Source: DALYCO01 sp964535545
Lineage (GTDB): Bacteria; Patescibacteriota; Minisyncoccia; Phycocordibacterales; UBA9973
Direction: 5' to 3'
Assembly: GCA_964535545.1 (NCBI GenBank)
Contig: CAZHUT010000006.1
Location: forward strand, 1-29,842
Length of the DNA: 29,842 nt
The position numbers and the translations under genes were made by a program. Shown here piece after piece: positions 7,767 to 14,188 of this stretch. Each line of letters begins with the position of its first letter. Within the stretch, counting starts at the first letter, position 1. A model generated the notes under the pieces. That model made no database searches. It saw nothing but the letters and a program-made list of their open reading frames with translations, and was not told where the DNA came from.

Positions 7767-8210
7767 GTGGCAAACTATGTCGAAAACACAAAAGCGCGAT
7801 TCAATTACGAAATCCTCGACGAATACGAAGCGGGGATCGAGCTTTTTGGCTATGAAGTAAAGTCCCTCCGGAACAACCAAGGGCGAATTGAAGGCGCCCA
7901 TGTTATCGTTCGCGGCGGGGAAGCTTTTTTGGTCGGCATGGATCTGCCGCCATATCAGCCAATGAATGGAATGATTGCATATGATACAATGCGTACTCGC
8001 AAACTCTTGCTTAAAAAGTCAGAAATCAAAGAGCTTGCCGATCTCGAAAAAGGTTTGACAATAGTGCCATTGTCGTTGTATAATAAGGGCACCAAAATCA
8101 AAGTTAAAATTGCCACAGTGCGCGGCAAAAAGAAGTTTGATAAACGCGAAACGATTAAGAAGCGCGAAACAGGACGCGAAATGAATCGCGTCATGAAAGA
8201 GAAGCGATAG
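7767..8210 (+). CDS. smpB: SsrA-binding protein SmpB
   Basis: SmpB carries tmRNA to stalled ribosomes and takes the place of the codon-anticodon pair in the decoding centre. The 147-residue protein has the family blocks NTKARFNYEILDEYEAGIEL, GYEVKSLRNNQGRIEGAHV, ALAP-like positions in LPPYQPMN, RKLLLKKSEI and a basic C-terminal tail KKFDKRETIKKRETGREM that inserts into the mRNA channel. The start is GTG at 7767, placed 6 bases after an extended -10 box. The tmRNA gene follows 91 bases downstream on the same strand, so both parts of trans-translation sit together. Confidence 0.95.
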   Translation: MANYVENTKARFNYEILDEYEAGIELFGYEVKSLRNNQGRIEGAHVIVRGGEAFLVGMDLPPYQPMNGMIAYDTMRTRKLLLKKSEIKELADLEKGLTIVPLSLYNKGTKIKVKIATVRGKKKFDKRETIKKRETGREMNRVMKEKR

Positions 8211-8220
8211 CATGCCTATG

Positions 8221-8281
8221 CTCAGGGGAGAGATGACGGTACTCCTGTATTAGTTGTCTTTCCCTGAGTGCAGGGATGCAC
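8221..8281 (+). other. Two hairpins in the smpB-ssrA spacer
   Basis: Arms CTCAGGG (8221-8227) and CCCTGAG (8262-8268) enclose a second helix, AGATGAC (8231-8237) with GTTGTCT (8253-8259, two wobble pairs). This makes a long hairpin with a 15-base loop. Directly after it, GTGCA-GGGA-TGCAC (8268-8281) is a 5-bp hairpin with a GNRA-type tetraloop. There is no U-run, so it does not look like a terminator. It may be a processing site of the tmRNA precursor or a small structured RNA. Confidence 0.5.
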
Positions 8282-8301
8282 GTTCGTTGTTACTAGAATA
8301 T

Positions 8302-8688
8302 GGGACTGCCAGGCATCGACAAAGAGTCGTCTGTCATATACGCATGCCGAGTAGGCACGGAATCTCGTGATGTTCGTGTATCTCCAATTGCAAACGCAAC
8401 TGGTTCAGTGAAGTCTCCTTACGCTAACGCGTTTGGCTTCGCTCCAGCTCTCGCTTAACGCGACAACTGGTGTCGTTTCAAGTGAACCCTCAAGCTTGAA
8501 GTACGGCATTATATATTGAAGGTCCGGAAGGTGCGTCGTCTCGCGCACAATCCTAAATACATCGGGAATCGGTGTGCACGTATTTTGTTTATTTCCCAGC
8601 GTGCGCGCTTAAATCCTCGAAATAATCTACGCATGTAGATCTATATGACATTCCTTTTTGCACGCGAGTTCAATTCTCGCCAGTTCCA
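8302..8688 (+). ncRNA. ssrA: Transfer-messenger RNA (one-piece tmRNA)
   Basis: The 5' arm GGGACTG (8302-8308) pairs with CAGTTCC (8681-8687) to form the tRNA-like acceptor stem, followed by A8688. The T arm GCGAG-TTCAATT-CTCGC lies just before it. The 5' D-loop part reads GGCATCGACAAAG, close to the usual GGxxTCGAC. A tag frame runs from GCA at 8390 to TAA at 8456-8458 and encodes 22 residues that start ANATGSVKSP and end with APALA, a hydrophobic tail of the kind seen by ClpXP or FtsH. The order of 5' and 3' parts is normal, so the gene is not permuted. CCA is not encoded. tmRNA rescues stalled ribosomes with SmpB, whose gene is just upstream. The resume codon is my best reading, not proven. 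Confidence 0.9.
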
Positions 8689-8693
8689 CAACC

Positions 8694-8726
8694 AAAAACA
8701 CCTCTCAATTTATGAGAGGTGTTTTT
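8694..8726. terminator. Bidirectional terminator of ssrA and the 8710 gene
   Basis: AAAAACACCTCTCA and TGAGAGGTGTTTTT form a perfect 14-bp stem with an ATTTA loop, and the T and A runs are part of the stem. It ends the tmRNA transcript. On the other strand the hairpin contains the stop and last codons of the HAD-like gene, so one structure serves both. Confidence 0.9.
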
Positions 8727-9270
8727 GTAACTCATCTTTAAATTGCGGAAGGCCTGTATATACAATTCCTTTCATGCCTGCAGATGTTGCTCCGGCAATG
8801 TTTCTTTCTTTGTCATCGGTAAAACAGATTTCATTTGCTGGATAACCACAAGTACTGATAGCGATTTCATAGATACGCGGATCAGGTTTCACGACGCCAT
8901 AATCTGACGAGATGATGACAAATTCAAATAAATCTAAATAATCAACCAATATTCTTTCTATAAAACTTCGAGCAGCATTGGTGAGTAGACCGATCTTGTA
9001 ATTGGGTTTCAAGTCCGTCTTGATGTATTCAAGCAGACGAGTATTTAACTGCGGTCCACTGTCCACTTCAGCCCAAACTCGGTGCTCAGTTATACTGAGC
9101 CGTTTGCTCAGGCGTCGTACCAGTTCATCTTCATGAAGTTCGCCGAGATCAAGTTGATCGATCATATGCTCCCATTCAGGCTGCTCATTTTCAGGAATAT
9201 ATTTCTGAATAACCTGCATGTAAGCAGGGGTGGAAATGACTTCAAAAAAATCAAACAGGATAACTTTCAT
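8710..9270 (-). CDS. HAD-like (subfamily IA) hydrolase with altered motif I
   Basis: The 186-residue protein fits class IA HAD enzymes: motif I VILFDFFEVIS with nucleophile D7, a helical cap (about residues 15-85), motif II IGLLTNA, the motif III lysine in GVVKPDPRIYE, and motif IV ICFTDDKERNIAGA. The second motif I aspartate, the general acid/base, is phenylalanine (F9). YihX-type and epoxide-hydrolase-linked HAD proteins also lack this residue (FDLGNV or FDLGGV), so it may still act on a phosphate or have another role. The start is set by an extended -10 box 6 bases upstream. It is monocistronic and convergent with ssrA. Confidence 0.78.
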   Translation of the reverse strand: MKVILFDFFEVISTPAYMQVIQKYIPENEQPEWEHMIDQLDLGELHEDELVRRLSKRLSITEHRVWAEVDSGPQLNTRLLEYIKTDLKPNYKIGLLTNAARSFIERILVDYLDLFEFVIISSDYGVVKPDPRIYEIAISTCGYPANEICFTDDKERNIAGATSAGMKGIVYTGLPQFKDELQKHLS

Positions 9271-9276
9271 GCCACT

Positions 9277-9285
9277 ATCATACCA
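9277..9285 (-). promoter_or_regulatory. Extended -10 promoter of the HAD-like gene (leaderless)
   Basis: On the minus strand, TGgTATGAT is followed by 6 bases and the ATG at 9270, so transcription is predicted to begin at the start codon. Confidence 0.6.
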
Positions 9286-9289
9286 CGTC

Positions 9290-9318
9290 TTGCTTTTCGA
9301 AGTTGCGCAGATTACAGT
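9290..9318 (+). promoter_or_regulatory. Possible promoter of the 9335 membrane protein gene
   Basis: TTGCTT (9290-9295), a 17-base spacer and TACAGT (9313-9318) would start a transcript near 9325, about 10 nt before the ATG at 9335. It is a moderate match only. It lies back to back with the HAD-like promoter. Confidence 0.4.
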
Positions 9319-9334
9319 TAAGAAAACTCATTTT

Positions 9335-9985
9335 ATGAAGCATATACAAACCCACAAGAAAGAACTGGCGGGTGCCATCTTCTTTCTGTTACTCGGCTGT
9401 GTATGCGCATGGGCATACACAACAACAATGCCAGACCTGCATCATACCAAAACCAGCAGTGAACTGATTCGCGACTTGATCAGGGTCGGCCCATTCTCAC
9501 TTGGCATTCTGCTTGGCGCAAAAGTTCTTTCGAGAGATTGCGAGCCGTTACTTGAAGATAAGGCATACGAGCGGCTCTTTCTTGTCATTACTTCCATAAC
9601 TATGGGATTGGCAATGGTTGGATTCGGATTCTTTATTAGCGTGCATGAATATTTTGTCTTTGATAAGACAAAGGGAAGGGAGTCAGACCTGACAGTACTG
9701 GTTCTCAGTATGATTTTCATTCCTGCATGTTTGATCCTGAACCGTATTTCTCCACGCATCTTCAGTTCGCTTCCAAACCTCTTGTTTTCTGTCTGCTGCT
9801 TTATGGGCATCTCGTATCTGTTTAAGGAGGTCGAGATTCCAGGATTCAATTTTGAAGGAGTGATCTGTATGCTGGCATTGCTCGCTTCCTATTACCACTT
9901 GAAGCCTGTCCCGGTGTTGCCACGCTGGATCTACCAGGGTTTGGTTATGATTTCTGTCTATCTTTATATGTATTTTGTCATGTAA
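9335..9985 (+). CDS. Multi-pass membrane protein, unknown function
   Basis: From the ATG at 9335 the protein has 216 residues and begins MKHIQTHKKELAGAIFFLLL. I see six or seven hydrophobic helices: near residues 12-28, 45-60, 80-100, 115-130, 140-157, 165-178 and 190-210. The short N-terminus is basic and probably cytoplasmic. No family motif is recognised, so it could be a transporter-like or scaffold protein. The frame is open to an ATG at 9230, but that region is the 5' end of the HAD-like gene and its promoter, and the added 35 residues are not membrane-like. A terminator follows directly, so it is a single-gene unit. Confidence 0.7.
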   Translation: MKHIQTHKKELAGAIFFLLLGCVCAWAYTTTMPDLHHTKTSSELIRDLIRVGPFSLGILLGAKVLSRDCEPLLEDKAYERLFLVITSITMGLAMVGFGFFISVHEYFVFDKTKGRESDLTVLVLSMIFIPACLILNRISPRIFSSLPNLLFSVCCFMGISYLFKEVEIPGFNFEGVICMLALLASYYHLKPVPVLPRWIYQGLVMISVYLYMYFVM

Positions 9986-10015
9986 TCCCGGCCATTTTTT
10001 GGACGGGATTTTTTT
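9984..10015 (+). terminator. Intrinsic terminator after the membrane protein gene
   Basis: AATCCCG (9984-9990) and CGGGATT (10004-10010) pair, with a further CC/GG pair inside, and are followed by a T run. The stem begins within the stop codon. Confidence 0.8.
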
Positions 10016-10027
10016 CATATATTCATG

Positions 10028-10033
10028 TATAAT
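10028..10033 (+). promoter_or_regulatory. -10 box of ftsH
   Basis: A consensus TATAAT lies 9 bases before the ATG at 10043, which predicts a leader of only 2-3 nt. It overlaps an earlier in-frame ATG (10025), ruling that out as the start for this transcript. There is no clear -35 box. Confidence 0.65.
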
Positions 10034-10042
10034 GCTCACACT

Positions 10043-11971
10043 ATGGCAAACGAACACGAAAACAAAAAAACCCTTGAAAAGCTTAAGGAAAAGGCCAAAT
10101 TGCCTGTGCCAAAAGGACCAAAATTCTCACGACAGTTCCTCTGGACGGTGCTTATTCTGATGATCTTGGTAGCAGCATATTCAGGCTTTGCCCAGGTCAA
10201 AAAACCGGTCGCTGATATTTCTATCTCACAATTGGCAGCTCAAGTTACTGCCGGCACAGTCAAAGAGATCGATGTGTCTGGCGATACGCTTTCAATTACG
10301 ATGCAAGATGGAAGCTTGGCTGAAGCAAAGAAAGAAACTGAAACCAGCCTGACTGAATCCCTAAAAAATTACGGCGTTGATCCGGCAAAGATTTCTGCAA
10401 CAAACATCATCATCAAAAATGAATCAGGTTTTGGTTACTGGATCTTCAACTTGCTGCCGATTCTGCTCCCAGTTCTCCTGGTTGGAGTTTTGATCTGGAT
10501 GTTGTTCCGACAAATGAAAGGCGCAGGCATGCAGGCATTCAGCTTTGGTCAGTCAAAAGCCAAAATCACTGATCCGAACGATAAGAACAATCGCGTCACG
10601 TTCAAAGATATCGCTGGCGCAAAAGAAGCGAAGCAGGAACTTTCTGAAATTGTGGACTTCCTGCGTAATCCGAAAAAATTCCTCGACATTGGCGCTCGAA
10701 TTCCAAAAGGCGTCTTGCTTACTGGTGCTCCGGGTACGGGTAAGACATTGCTTGCCCGCGCGGTGGCAGGGGAAGCCGGCGTGCCGTTCTTCCACCTCTC
10801 AGGTTCTGAATTCGTCGAAATGTTTGTTGGTGTCGGTGCTTCACGCGTGCGCGATCTCTTCGATATGGCTAAGAAATCCTCACCGGCAATTATCTTTATC
10901 GATGAAATTGACGCGGTTGGCCGTGTTCGAGGAACTGGCGTCGGTGGCGGAAATGATGAACGCGAACAGACATTGAACCAAATCCTCGTTGAAATGGATG
11001 GATTTGAACCGAACGAAAAAGTGATCGTCATGGCTGCGACAAACCGAAATGACGTGCTCGATCCTGCATTGCTTCGACCAGGCCGTTTTGATCGTCGCGT
11101 TGTTCTCGATCTCCCAGACCGTCATGATCGAGAAGAGATACTCAAGATTCATGCGCGCAAGAAGCCACTCGCTGAAGATGTTAATCTCACTGTCATCGCA
11201 GAGCGAACTCCGGGATTCTCTGGTGCTGACTTGTATTCAATCATGAACGAAGGTGCAATCTTGGCTGCTCGCGAAGAACGAAAAATCATCGGACAGTTTG
11301 ATCTCATTCGCTCAATCGAAAAGGTGATGATGGGCCCTGAACGAAAGAGCCATCTCATGAGTCCTCAGGAAAAGAAAATCACTGCATATCACGAAGCGGG
11401 CCATGCGCTCGTTGCCTCAGTCCTTCCGTATGCTGATCCGGTTCACAAAGTCTCAATCGTAGCTCGCGGACGCGCCGGCGGTTATACGCTCAAGCTTCCA
11501 CTCGAAGACCGCAAGCTTCAGTCAAAGAAAGAATTCCTCGATGATATTGCAATGTCGCTCGGTGGATACGTTGCTGAAGAAACTATTTTCGGTGATATCA
11601 CGACTGGTCCTTCAAATGATTTACAGGTTGCAACAGGCCTTGCTCGTGCCATGGTTACTCGCTGGGGTATGAGTGATGCCATTGGTCCCGTTGCGCTCGA
11701 ATCTGACGGCGGACGAACAATGTTCGGACGAGGAGTAGAAGACAAGGAATACTCCGAGCAGAAATCTGCCGAAATCGACGCAGAAGTTTCAAAGATCATG
11801 CAGGCAGGATTTGCCAGCGCCCGAAAGGTGATCAGCGAATACCGAAAAGCGCTTGATGATATTGCTGGTCAGCTGATCGAAGTGGAAACACTCGAGCAGG
11901 CGGATTATGAAAAGATCATTATGGCTCATGGGATTAAGTTGAAGAAGAAGCAGGAGCAGAAGGCAGCTTAG
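10043..11971 (+). CDS. ftsH: ATP-dependent zinc metalloprotease FtsH
   Basis: FtsH is a membrane-bound hexameric AAA+ protease that removes misfolded membrane proteins and some tagged substrates. The 642-residue protein has a cytoplasmic N-terminus, a first membrane helix near residues 35-50, a periplasmic domain, and a second helix near 132-152. The AAA domain follows with Walker A GAPGTGKT (228-235), Walker B IIFIDEID (D287, E288) and the second region of homology ending LLRPGRFDRR. The protease domain has HEAGH (450-454) and the third zinc ligand in TGPSNDLQ. Length matches the family. The ATG at 10043 is chosen because the upstream ATG lies in the -10 box. It has its own promoter, and a GC-rich hairpin follows. 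It could also degrade the products of the tmRNA system encoded upstream. Confidence 0.97.
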   Translation: MANEHENKKTLEKLKEKAKLPVPKGPKFSRQFLWTVLILMILVAAYSGFAQVKKPVADISISQLAAQVTAGTVKEIDVSGDTLSITMQDGSLAEAKKETETSLTESLKNYGVDPAKISATNIIIKNESGFGYWIFNLLPILLPVLLVGVLIWMLFRQMKGAGMQAFSFGQSKAKITDPNDKNNRVTFKDIAGAKEAKQELSEIVDFLRNPKKFLDIGARIPKGVLLTGAPGTGKTLLARAVAGEAGVPFFHLSGSEFVEMFVGVGASRVRDLFDMAKKSSPAIIFIDEIDAVGRVRGTGVGGGNDEREQTLNQILVEMDGFEPNEKVIVMAATNRNDVLDPALLRPGRFDRRVVLDLPDRHDREEILKIHARKKPLAEDVNLTVIAERTPGFSGADLYSIMNEGAILAAREERKIIGQFDLIRSIEKVMMGPERKSHLMSPQEKKITAYHEAGHALVASVLPYADPVHKVSIVARGRAGGYTLKLPLEDRKLQSKKEFLDDIAMSLGGYVAEETIFGDITTGPSNDLQVATGLARAMVTRWGMSDAIGPVALESDGGRTMFGRGVEDKEYSEQKSAEIDAEVSKIMQAGFASARKVISEYRKALDDIAGQLIEVETLEQADYEKIIMAHGIKLKKKQEQKAA

Positions 11972-11996
11972 CTAGGAAGGAAAATAAATAAAACAG

Positions 11997-12029
11997 ATTC
12001 AGGCCGCGGGCTTCGCCCGCGGCCTGAAT
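11997..12029. repeat. Perfect GC-rich inverted repeat after ftsH
   Basis: Two 15-base arms (11997-12011 and 12015-12029), beginning ATTCAGGCC and rich in GC, pair perfectly around a TTC loop. It probably ends or protects the ftsH transcript, but there is no T run after it, so it is not a classical intrinsic terminator. It could be a REP-like element. Confidence 0.75.
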
Positions 12030-12063
12030 TGCTATAAACCCTTAATTTACAAGTATATTTTAC

Positions 12064-12092
12064 TTGACTTTTGCACAAAAACGTGCTAAAAT
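12064..12092 (+). promoter_or_regulatory. Promoter of the first JAMM-like gene
   Basis: TTGACT (12064-12069), a 17-base spacer ending in TGC, and TAAAAT (12087-12092) combine both -35 and extended -10 elements. Transcription is predicted near 12099, 12 nt before the ATG. The promoter at 12775 is nearly identical. Confidence 0.8.
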
Positions 12093-12110
12093 AGTAAAAA
12101 ACTTGTAAGA

Positions 12111-12698
12111 ATGATAGGTTACTCCCTGCGTCACATGACGCGCGTAATTTCTTTCACGGAAGCACTTTCTGCACCCCGTAATACTACCGGATCAATGATA
12201 CATTGTCCGTTCAATATCTTCGACAGGATGCTGTCAATGGTGAATGATAATCGCCATGAGGAAACAATTGGCATAATGCTGGCCCATGAACCCAAACCGG
12301 GGCAGTACATCATCTGCAACCTATTGGAGCTGAATATTGGAACTATGCTTCAGGTTGGACATGACGAGCGAAACCTTAATGCGGCACTGACAGTAAAAAA
12401 TATTGCTAATCAGTCTGGTTACAACATTACAGTTGTTGAGTTTCATACTCACACCAAGATTATGTGTGATCCGTATCCTGAAGGCGCAGTAAATTTTTCT
12501 GAGCAGGATTATTACGCGTACAGCCAGCGTAAAATTCACATTTACGGTGACAAGTATGTTCATACTCTATTCACTCCGACACACGTCCTTACGCTTGGTT
12601 CTACGCTTCCATCATTCACTGTATTGGATCAGCGCAATCCTGCACTTGAGAAGGTTGGTGAGTTGATGAATAAACAATACCATCAGTTAGTACGTTAA
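12111..12698 (+). CDS. JAMM/MPN-like metalloprotease-fold protein, copy 1
   Basis: The 195-residue protein shows a divergent JAMM (MPN+) signature: E50/E51 before a hydrophobic strand (EETIGIMLAHE), then VVEFHTHT with H112 and H114, and NFSEQDYY with S130 and D133. Known JAMM enzymes (ubiquitin-like isopeptidases, desampylases, RadC-like and Mec+ proteins) use E, HxH and a later D to hold zinc, with about seven residues between HxH and SxxD. Here the gap is 15 residues, an insertion. After it come YVHTLFTPTHVLTLGS and SFTVLD, which closely match the next gene. No ubiquitin-like partner is visible nearby. It has its own promoter and terminator. The start could instead be the ATG at 12135. The JAMM assignment rests on motif reading only. 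Confidence 0.6.
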   Translation: MIGYSLRHMTRVISFTEALSAPRNTTGSMIHCPFNIFDRMLSMVNDNRHEETIGIMLAHEPKPGQYIICNLLELNIGTMLQVGHDERNLNAALTVKNIANQSGYNITVVEFHTHTKIMCDPYPEGAVNFSEQDYYAYSQRKIHIYGDKYVHTLFTPTHVLTLGSTLPSFTVLDQRNPALEKVGELMNKQYHQLVR

Positions 12699-12720
12699 AC
12701 AGTTCAAAAAGATTTTATAT

Positions 12721-12748
12721 AACCAGGTTTACCCAAGCCTGGTTTTTT
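12721..12748 (+). terminator. Intrinsic terminator of the first JAMM-like gene
   Basis: AACCAGG and CCTGGTT flank a loop containing TTACCCAAG, followed by a T run. The same loop string is found in the terminator of the paralogue at 13405. Confidence 0.85.
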
Positions 12749-12774
12749 ATTTCAAGTCATCACACAGGAGAGTA

Positions 12775-12803
12775 TTGACGAAACTTATATTTCATGCTAA
12801 AAT
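12775..12803 (+). promoter_or_regulatory. Promoter of the second JAMM-like gene
   Basis: TTGACG (12775-12780), a 17-base spacer ending in TGC, and TAAAAT (12798-12803) repeat the layout of the promoter at 12064. The predicted start near 12810 leaves a 10-nt leader to the ATG at 12820. Confidence 0.8.
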
Positions 12804-12819
12804 ATGCAAAATTTACACC

Positions 12820-13383
12820 ATGAACATACGGGATTTCATTCAAGTGTTTTCGCTTGAAAACGTGCTAAACGGCACAAACGGCCACAGGACTCCGCTTATC
12901 ATTTTATCCTTCGGAGACTTTGATAAGACTCTATCTCTCACAAAAAAGGTAGAAGAAACACGTGGCGTGCTGTTCTACAGAAAAGACAGGGAGAATAAGG
13001 ATTACTATATAGTTATGGCAATGCTTGAAACAGGAGATGGAAATAGCGTAAGCGTATTCCACGACCCAGTAAAGTTTGAAGCCATAAACCACATCCTTAC
13101 TGAATGTCCTAACTACGGCATGATGGAATATCATGTACATACCGAGCATACTGGCAGGGCATTTTACAACAATTTTTCTGCAGGGGATTTAGTTTCCTTG
13201 GGGAAAAATGTAGTTCGTATGCCGCATTATATGCATGTGTTGTTTACCCCAGAAAATGTGTGTACCTTCGGTCTTGATTCACCGGCCTTTACGGTTCCCA
13301 TGAACAGGGTAATAGAACACGAAGCGCACATAGAAGAATGGCAAAAAATATTTAAAAAACTACAAAGAATACTTGCTCAGTGA
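12820..13383 (+). CDS. JAMM/MPN-like metalloprotease-fold protein, copy 2
   Basis: The 187-residue paralogue of the preceding gene shares the same blocks: VEETRGVLFY (E46/E47), MMEYHVHT with H105 and H107, NNFSAGDL with S120 and D123, and YMHVLFTPENVCTFGL followed by AFTV. The HxH to SxxD gap is 12 residues. All proposed zinc ligands are kept in both copies although the rest has diverged widely, which argues for retained metal binding. A TTG at 12775 would extend the frame, but it is the -35 box, so the ATG at 12820 is the start. It ends with TGA, showing that UGA is a stop in this genome. It has its own terminator. Confidence 0.6.
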   Translation: MNIRDFIQVFSLENVLNGTNGHRTPLIILSFGDFDKTLSLTKKVEETRGVLFYRKDRENKDYYIVMAMLETGDGNSVSVFHDPVKFEAINHILTECPNYGMMEYHVHTEHTGRAFYNNFSAGDLVSLGKNVVRMPHYMHVLFTPENVCTFGLDSPAFTVPMNRVIEHEAHIEEWQKIFKKLQRILAQ

Positions 13384-13404
13384 GCAGTTTCTCAATCATA
13401 CACT

Positions 13405-13437
13405 AAGCCGGCTTACCCAAGCTGGCTTCTTTATTTA
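13405..13437 (+). terminator. Intrinsic terminator of the second JAMM-like gene
   Basis: AAGCCGGC (13405-13412) and GCTGGCTT (13421-13428) pair with one wobble, around a TTACCCAA loop, followed by CTTTATTT. Loop and closing bases match the terminator at 12721. Confidence 0.8.
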
Positions 13438-13449
13438 ATACAGAAATTG

Positions 13450-13478
13450 TTGACATTATTGCTAATTAATAGTATAAT
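13450..13478 (+). promoter_or_regulatory. Perfect consensus promoter of the 13529 gene
   Basis: TTGACA (13450-13455), a 17-base spacer and TATAAT (13473-13478) form an exact sigma-70 consensus, the strongest promoter in the window. The predicted start near 13485 gives a leader of about 44 nt. Confidence 0.9.
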
Positions 13479-13509
13479 CAAATTATCAATTTTACATTAA
13501 AAACCGCTT

Positions 13510-13515
13510 AGGAGG
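13510..13515 (+). promoter_or_regulatory. Shine-Dalgarno site of the 13529 gene
   Basis: AGGAGG lies 13 bases before the ATG at 13529. This is a full Shine-Dalgarno match, though the spacing is long. It is the only full match I noticed before a gene in this window. Confidence 0.65.
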
Positions 13516-13528
13516 GCGGCACATAAGT

Positions 13529-13996
13529 ATGGAAACAGCAGTATCAAAATATACGCTTATAATAGCGTATAAACTTGGAATTAAAGGTTATTTTTATTGC
13601 AAAGCAGAAGACCAGGAAACTACATACCAATCACTGGAAACTACCGGTTGGAAAGTAGAACACGTACTGGTTGACGAAAACCAATCAGCAGCGCAGAAAC
13701 CAAGCGAGCGCGCAAAAAAGGAACTGGAAGGAAATACCAGCATTTATGCTGCGCATGAAAACGACTTCACTAAAATTACAGCCAAGCCTTTTGATGGGGG
13801 AGTTGAAAAGGATTATATCTGCAGAAAGCAGGACGTAGACGCTGTATTTGCAGTATTAACAACTACCCAGCGGCTTGAGGTTACAGGTATTAGCGATGTT
13901 GAGAAAATTTCAGAACAATGCAAGTTCTGGCTGATAGCCTTTCCGTTTTATCCGCTGTTACTGGATACACAAAAACTGAAAAGAAAAGGCTGGTAA
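13529..13996 (+). CDS. Hypothetical protein, 155 aa, strongly expressed
   Basis: I do not recognise this protein. It is soluble, with an N-terminal strand KYTLIIAYKLGIKGYFYCKA, a polar lysine- and glutamine-rich middle (about residues 50-80), and a C-terminal part with KFWLIAFPFYPLLLD. No catalytic motif stands out. Its control region differs from its neighbours: an exact consensus promoter, a real leader and an AGGAGG site. High expression is therefore likely. It stands alone between two terminators, directly after the JAMM-like pair. Confidence 0.7.
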   Translation: METAVSKYTLIIAYKLGIKGYFYCKAEDQETTYQSLETTGWKVEHVLVDENQSAAQKPSERAKKELEGNTSIYAAHENDFTKITAKPFDGGVEKDYICRKQDVDAVFAVLTTTQRLEVTGISDVEKISEQCKFWLIAFPFYPLLLDTQKLKRKGW

Positions 13997-14017
13997 ATTA
14001 CCGGCTTTAGTTAACCG

Positions 14018-14048
14018 AAATGGCATCCCTCACCCGGATGTCATTTTT
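14018..14048 (+). terminator. Intrinsic terminator of the 13529 gene
   Basis: AAATGGCATCC and GGATGTCATTT pair over 11 bp with one wobble around a CTCACCC loop, followed by T-rich sequence. Confidence 0.8.
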
Positions 14049-14060
14049 ATTTGTATAGTG

Positions 14061-14134
14061 TCCACCCTCATGGATTCGAACCATGGACCCCAGAGGTATA
14101 AGCTCTGTGCTCTAACCAACTGAGCTAAGGGTGG
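14061..14134 (-). tRNA. tRNA-Ile with anticodon UAU
   Basis: The minus strand folds as a full cloverleaf of 74 nt: acceptor CCACCCT/AGGGTGG with discriminator A, D arm GCTC-AGTTGGTTA-GAGC, anticodon arm CAGAG-CTTATAC-CTCTG, variable GGGTC, and T arm CATGG-TTCGAAT-CCATG. The anticodon is TAT, which reads AUA. Most bacteria read AUA with a CAU tRNA modified to lysidine by TilS, so a UAU tRNA is unusual. CCA is not encoded. The first pair is C1-G72. It is transcribed against the neighbouring genes. Confidence 0.93.
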
Positions 14135-14154
14135 AAATGGTTATTTGCCATGGC

Positions 14155-14160
14155 ATTGTA
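14155..14160 (-). promoter_or_regulatory. Possible -10 box of tRNA-Ile
   Basis: On the minus strand TACAAT lies 20 bases before the tRNA 5' end, giving a start near 14148 and a 14-nt precursor leader. There is no good -35 box. Confidence 0.4.
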
Positions 14161-14188
14161 GCGCAAAAATGCTGGAATTTAAAGAAAA

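Noticed and set aside
8645..8845. Plus-strand frame of 66 codons near ssrA
   Set aside because: It covers the 3' end of tmRNA, a terminator and the antisense of the HAD-like gene.
10025..10042. ATG at 10025 as start of ftsH
   Set aside because: It overlaps the TATAAT box and adds six residues not typical of FtsH.
12775..12819. TTG at 12775 as start of the second JAMM-like gene
   Set aside because: The TTG is the first base triplet of the -35 box TTGACG; a matching -10 box and an ATG at 12820 follow.
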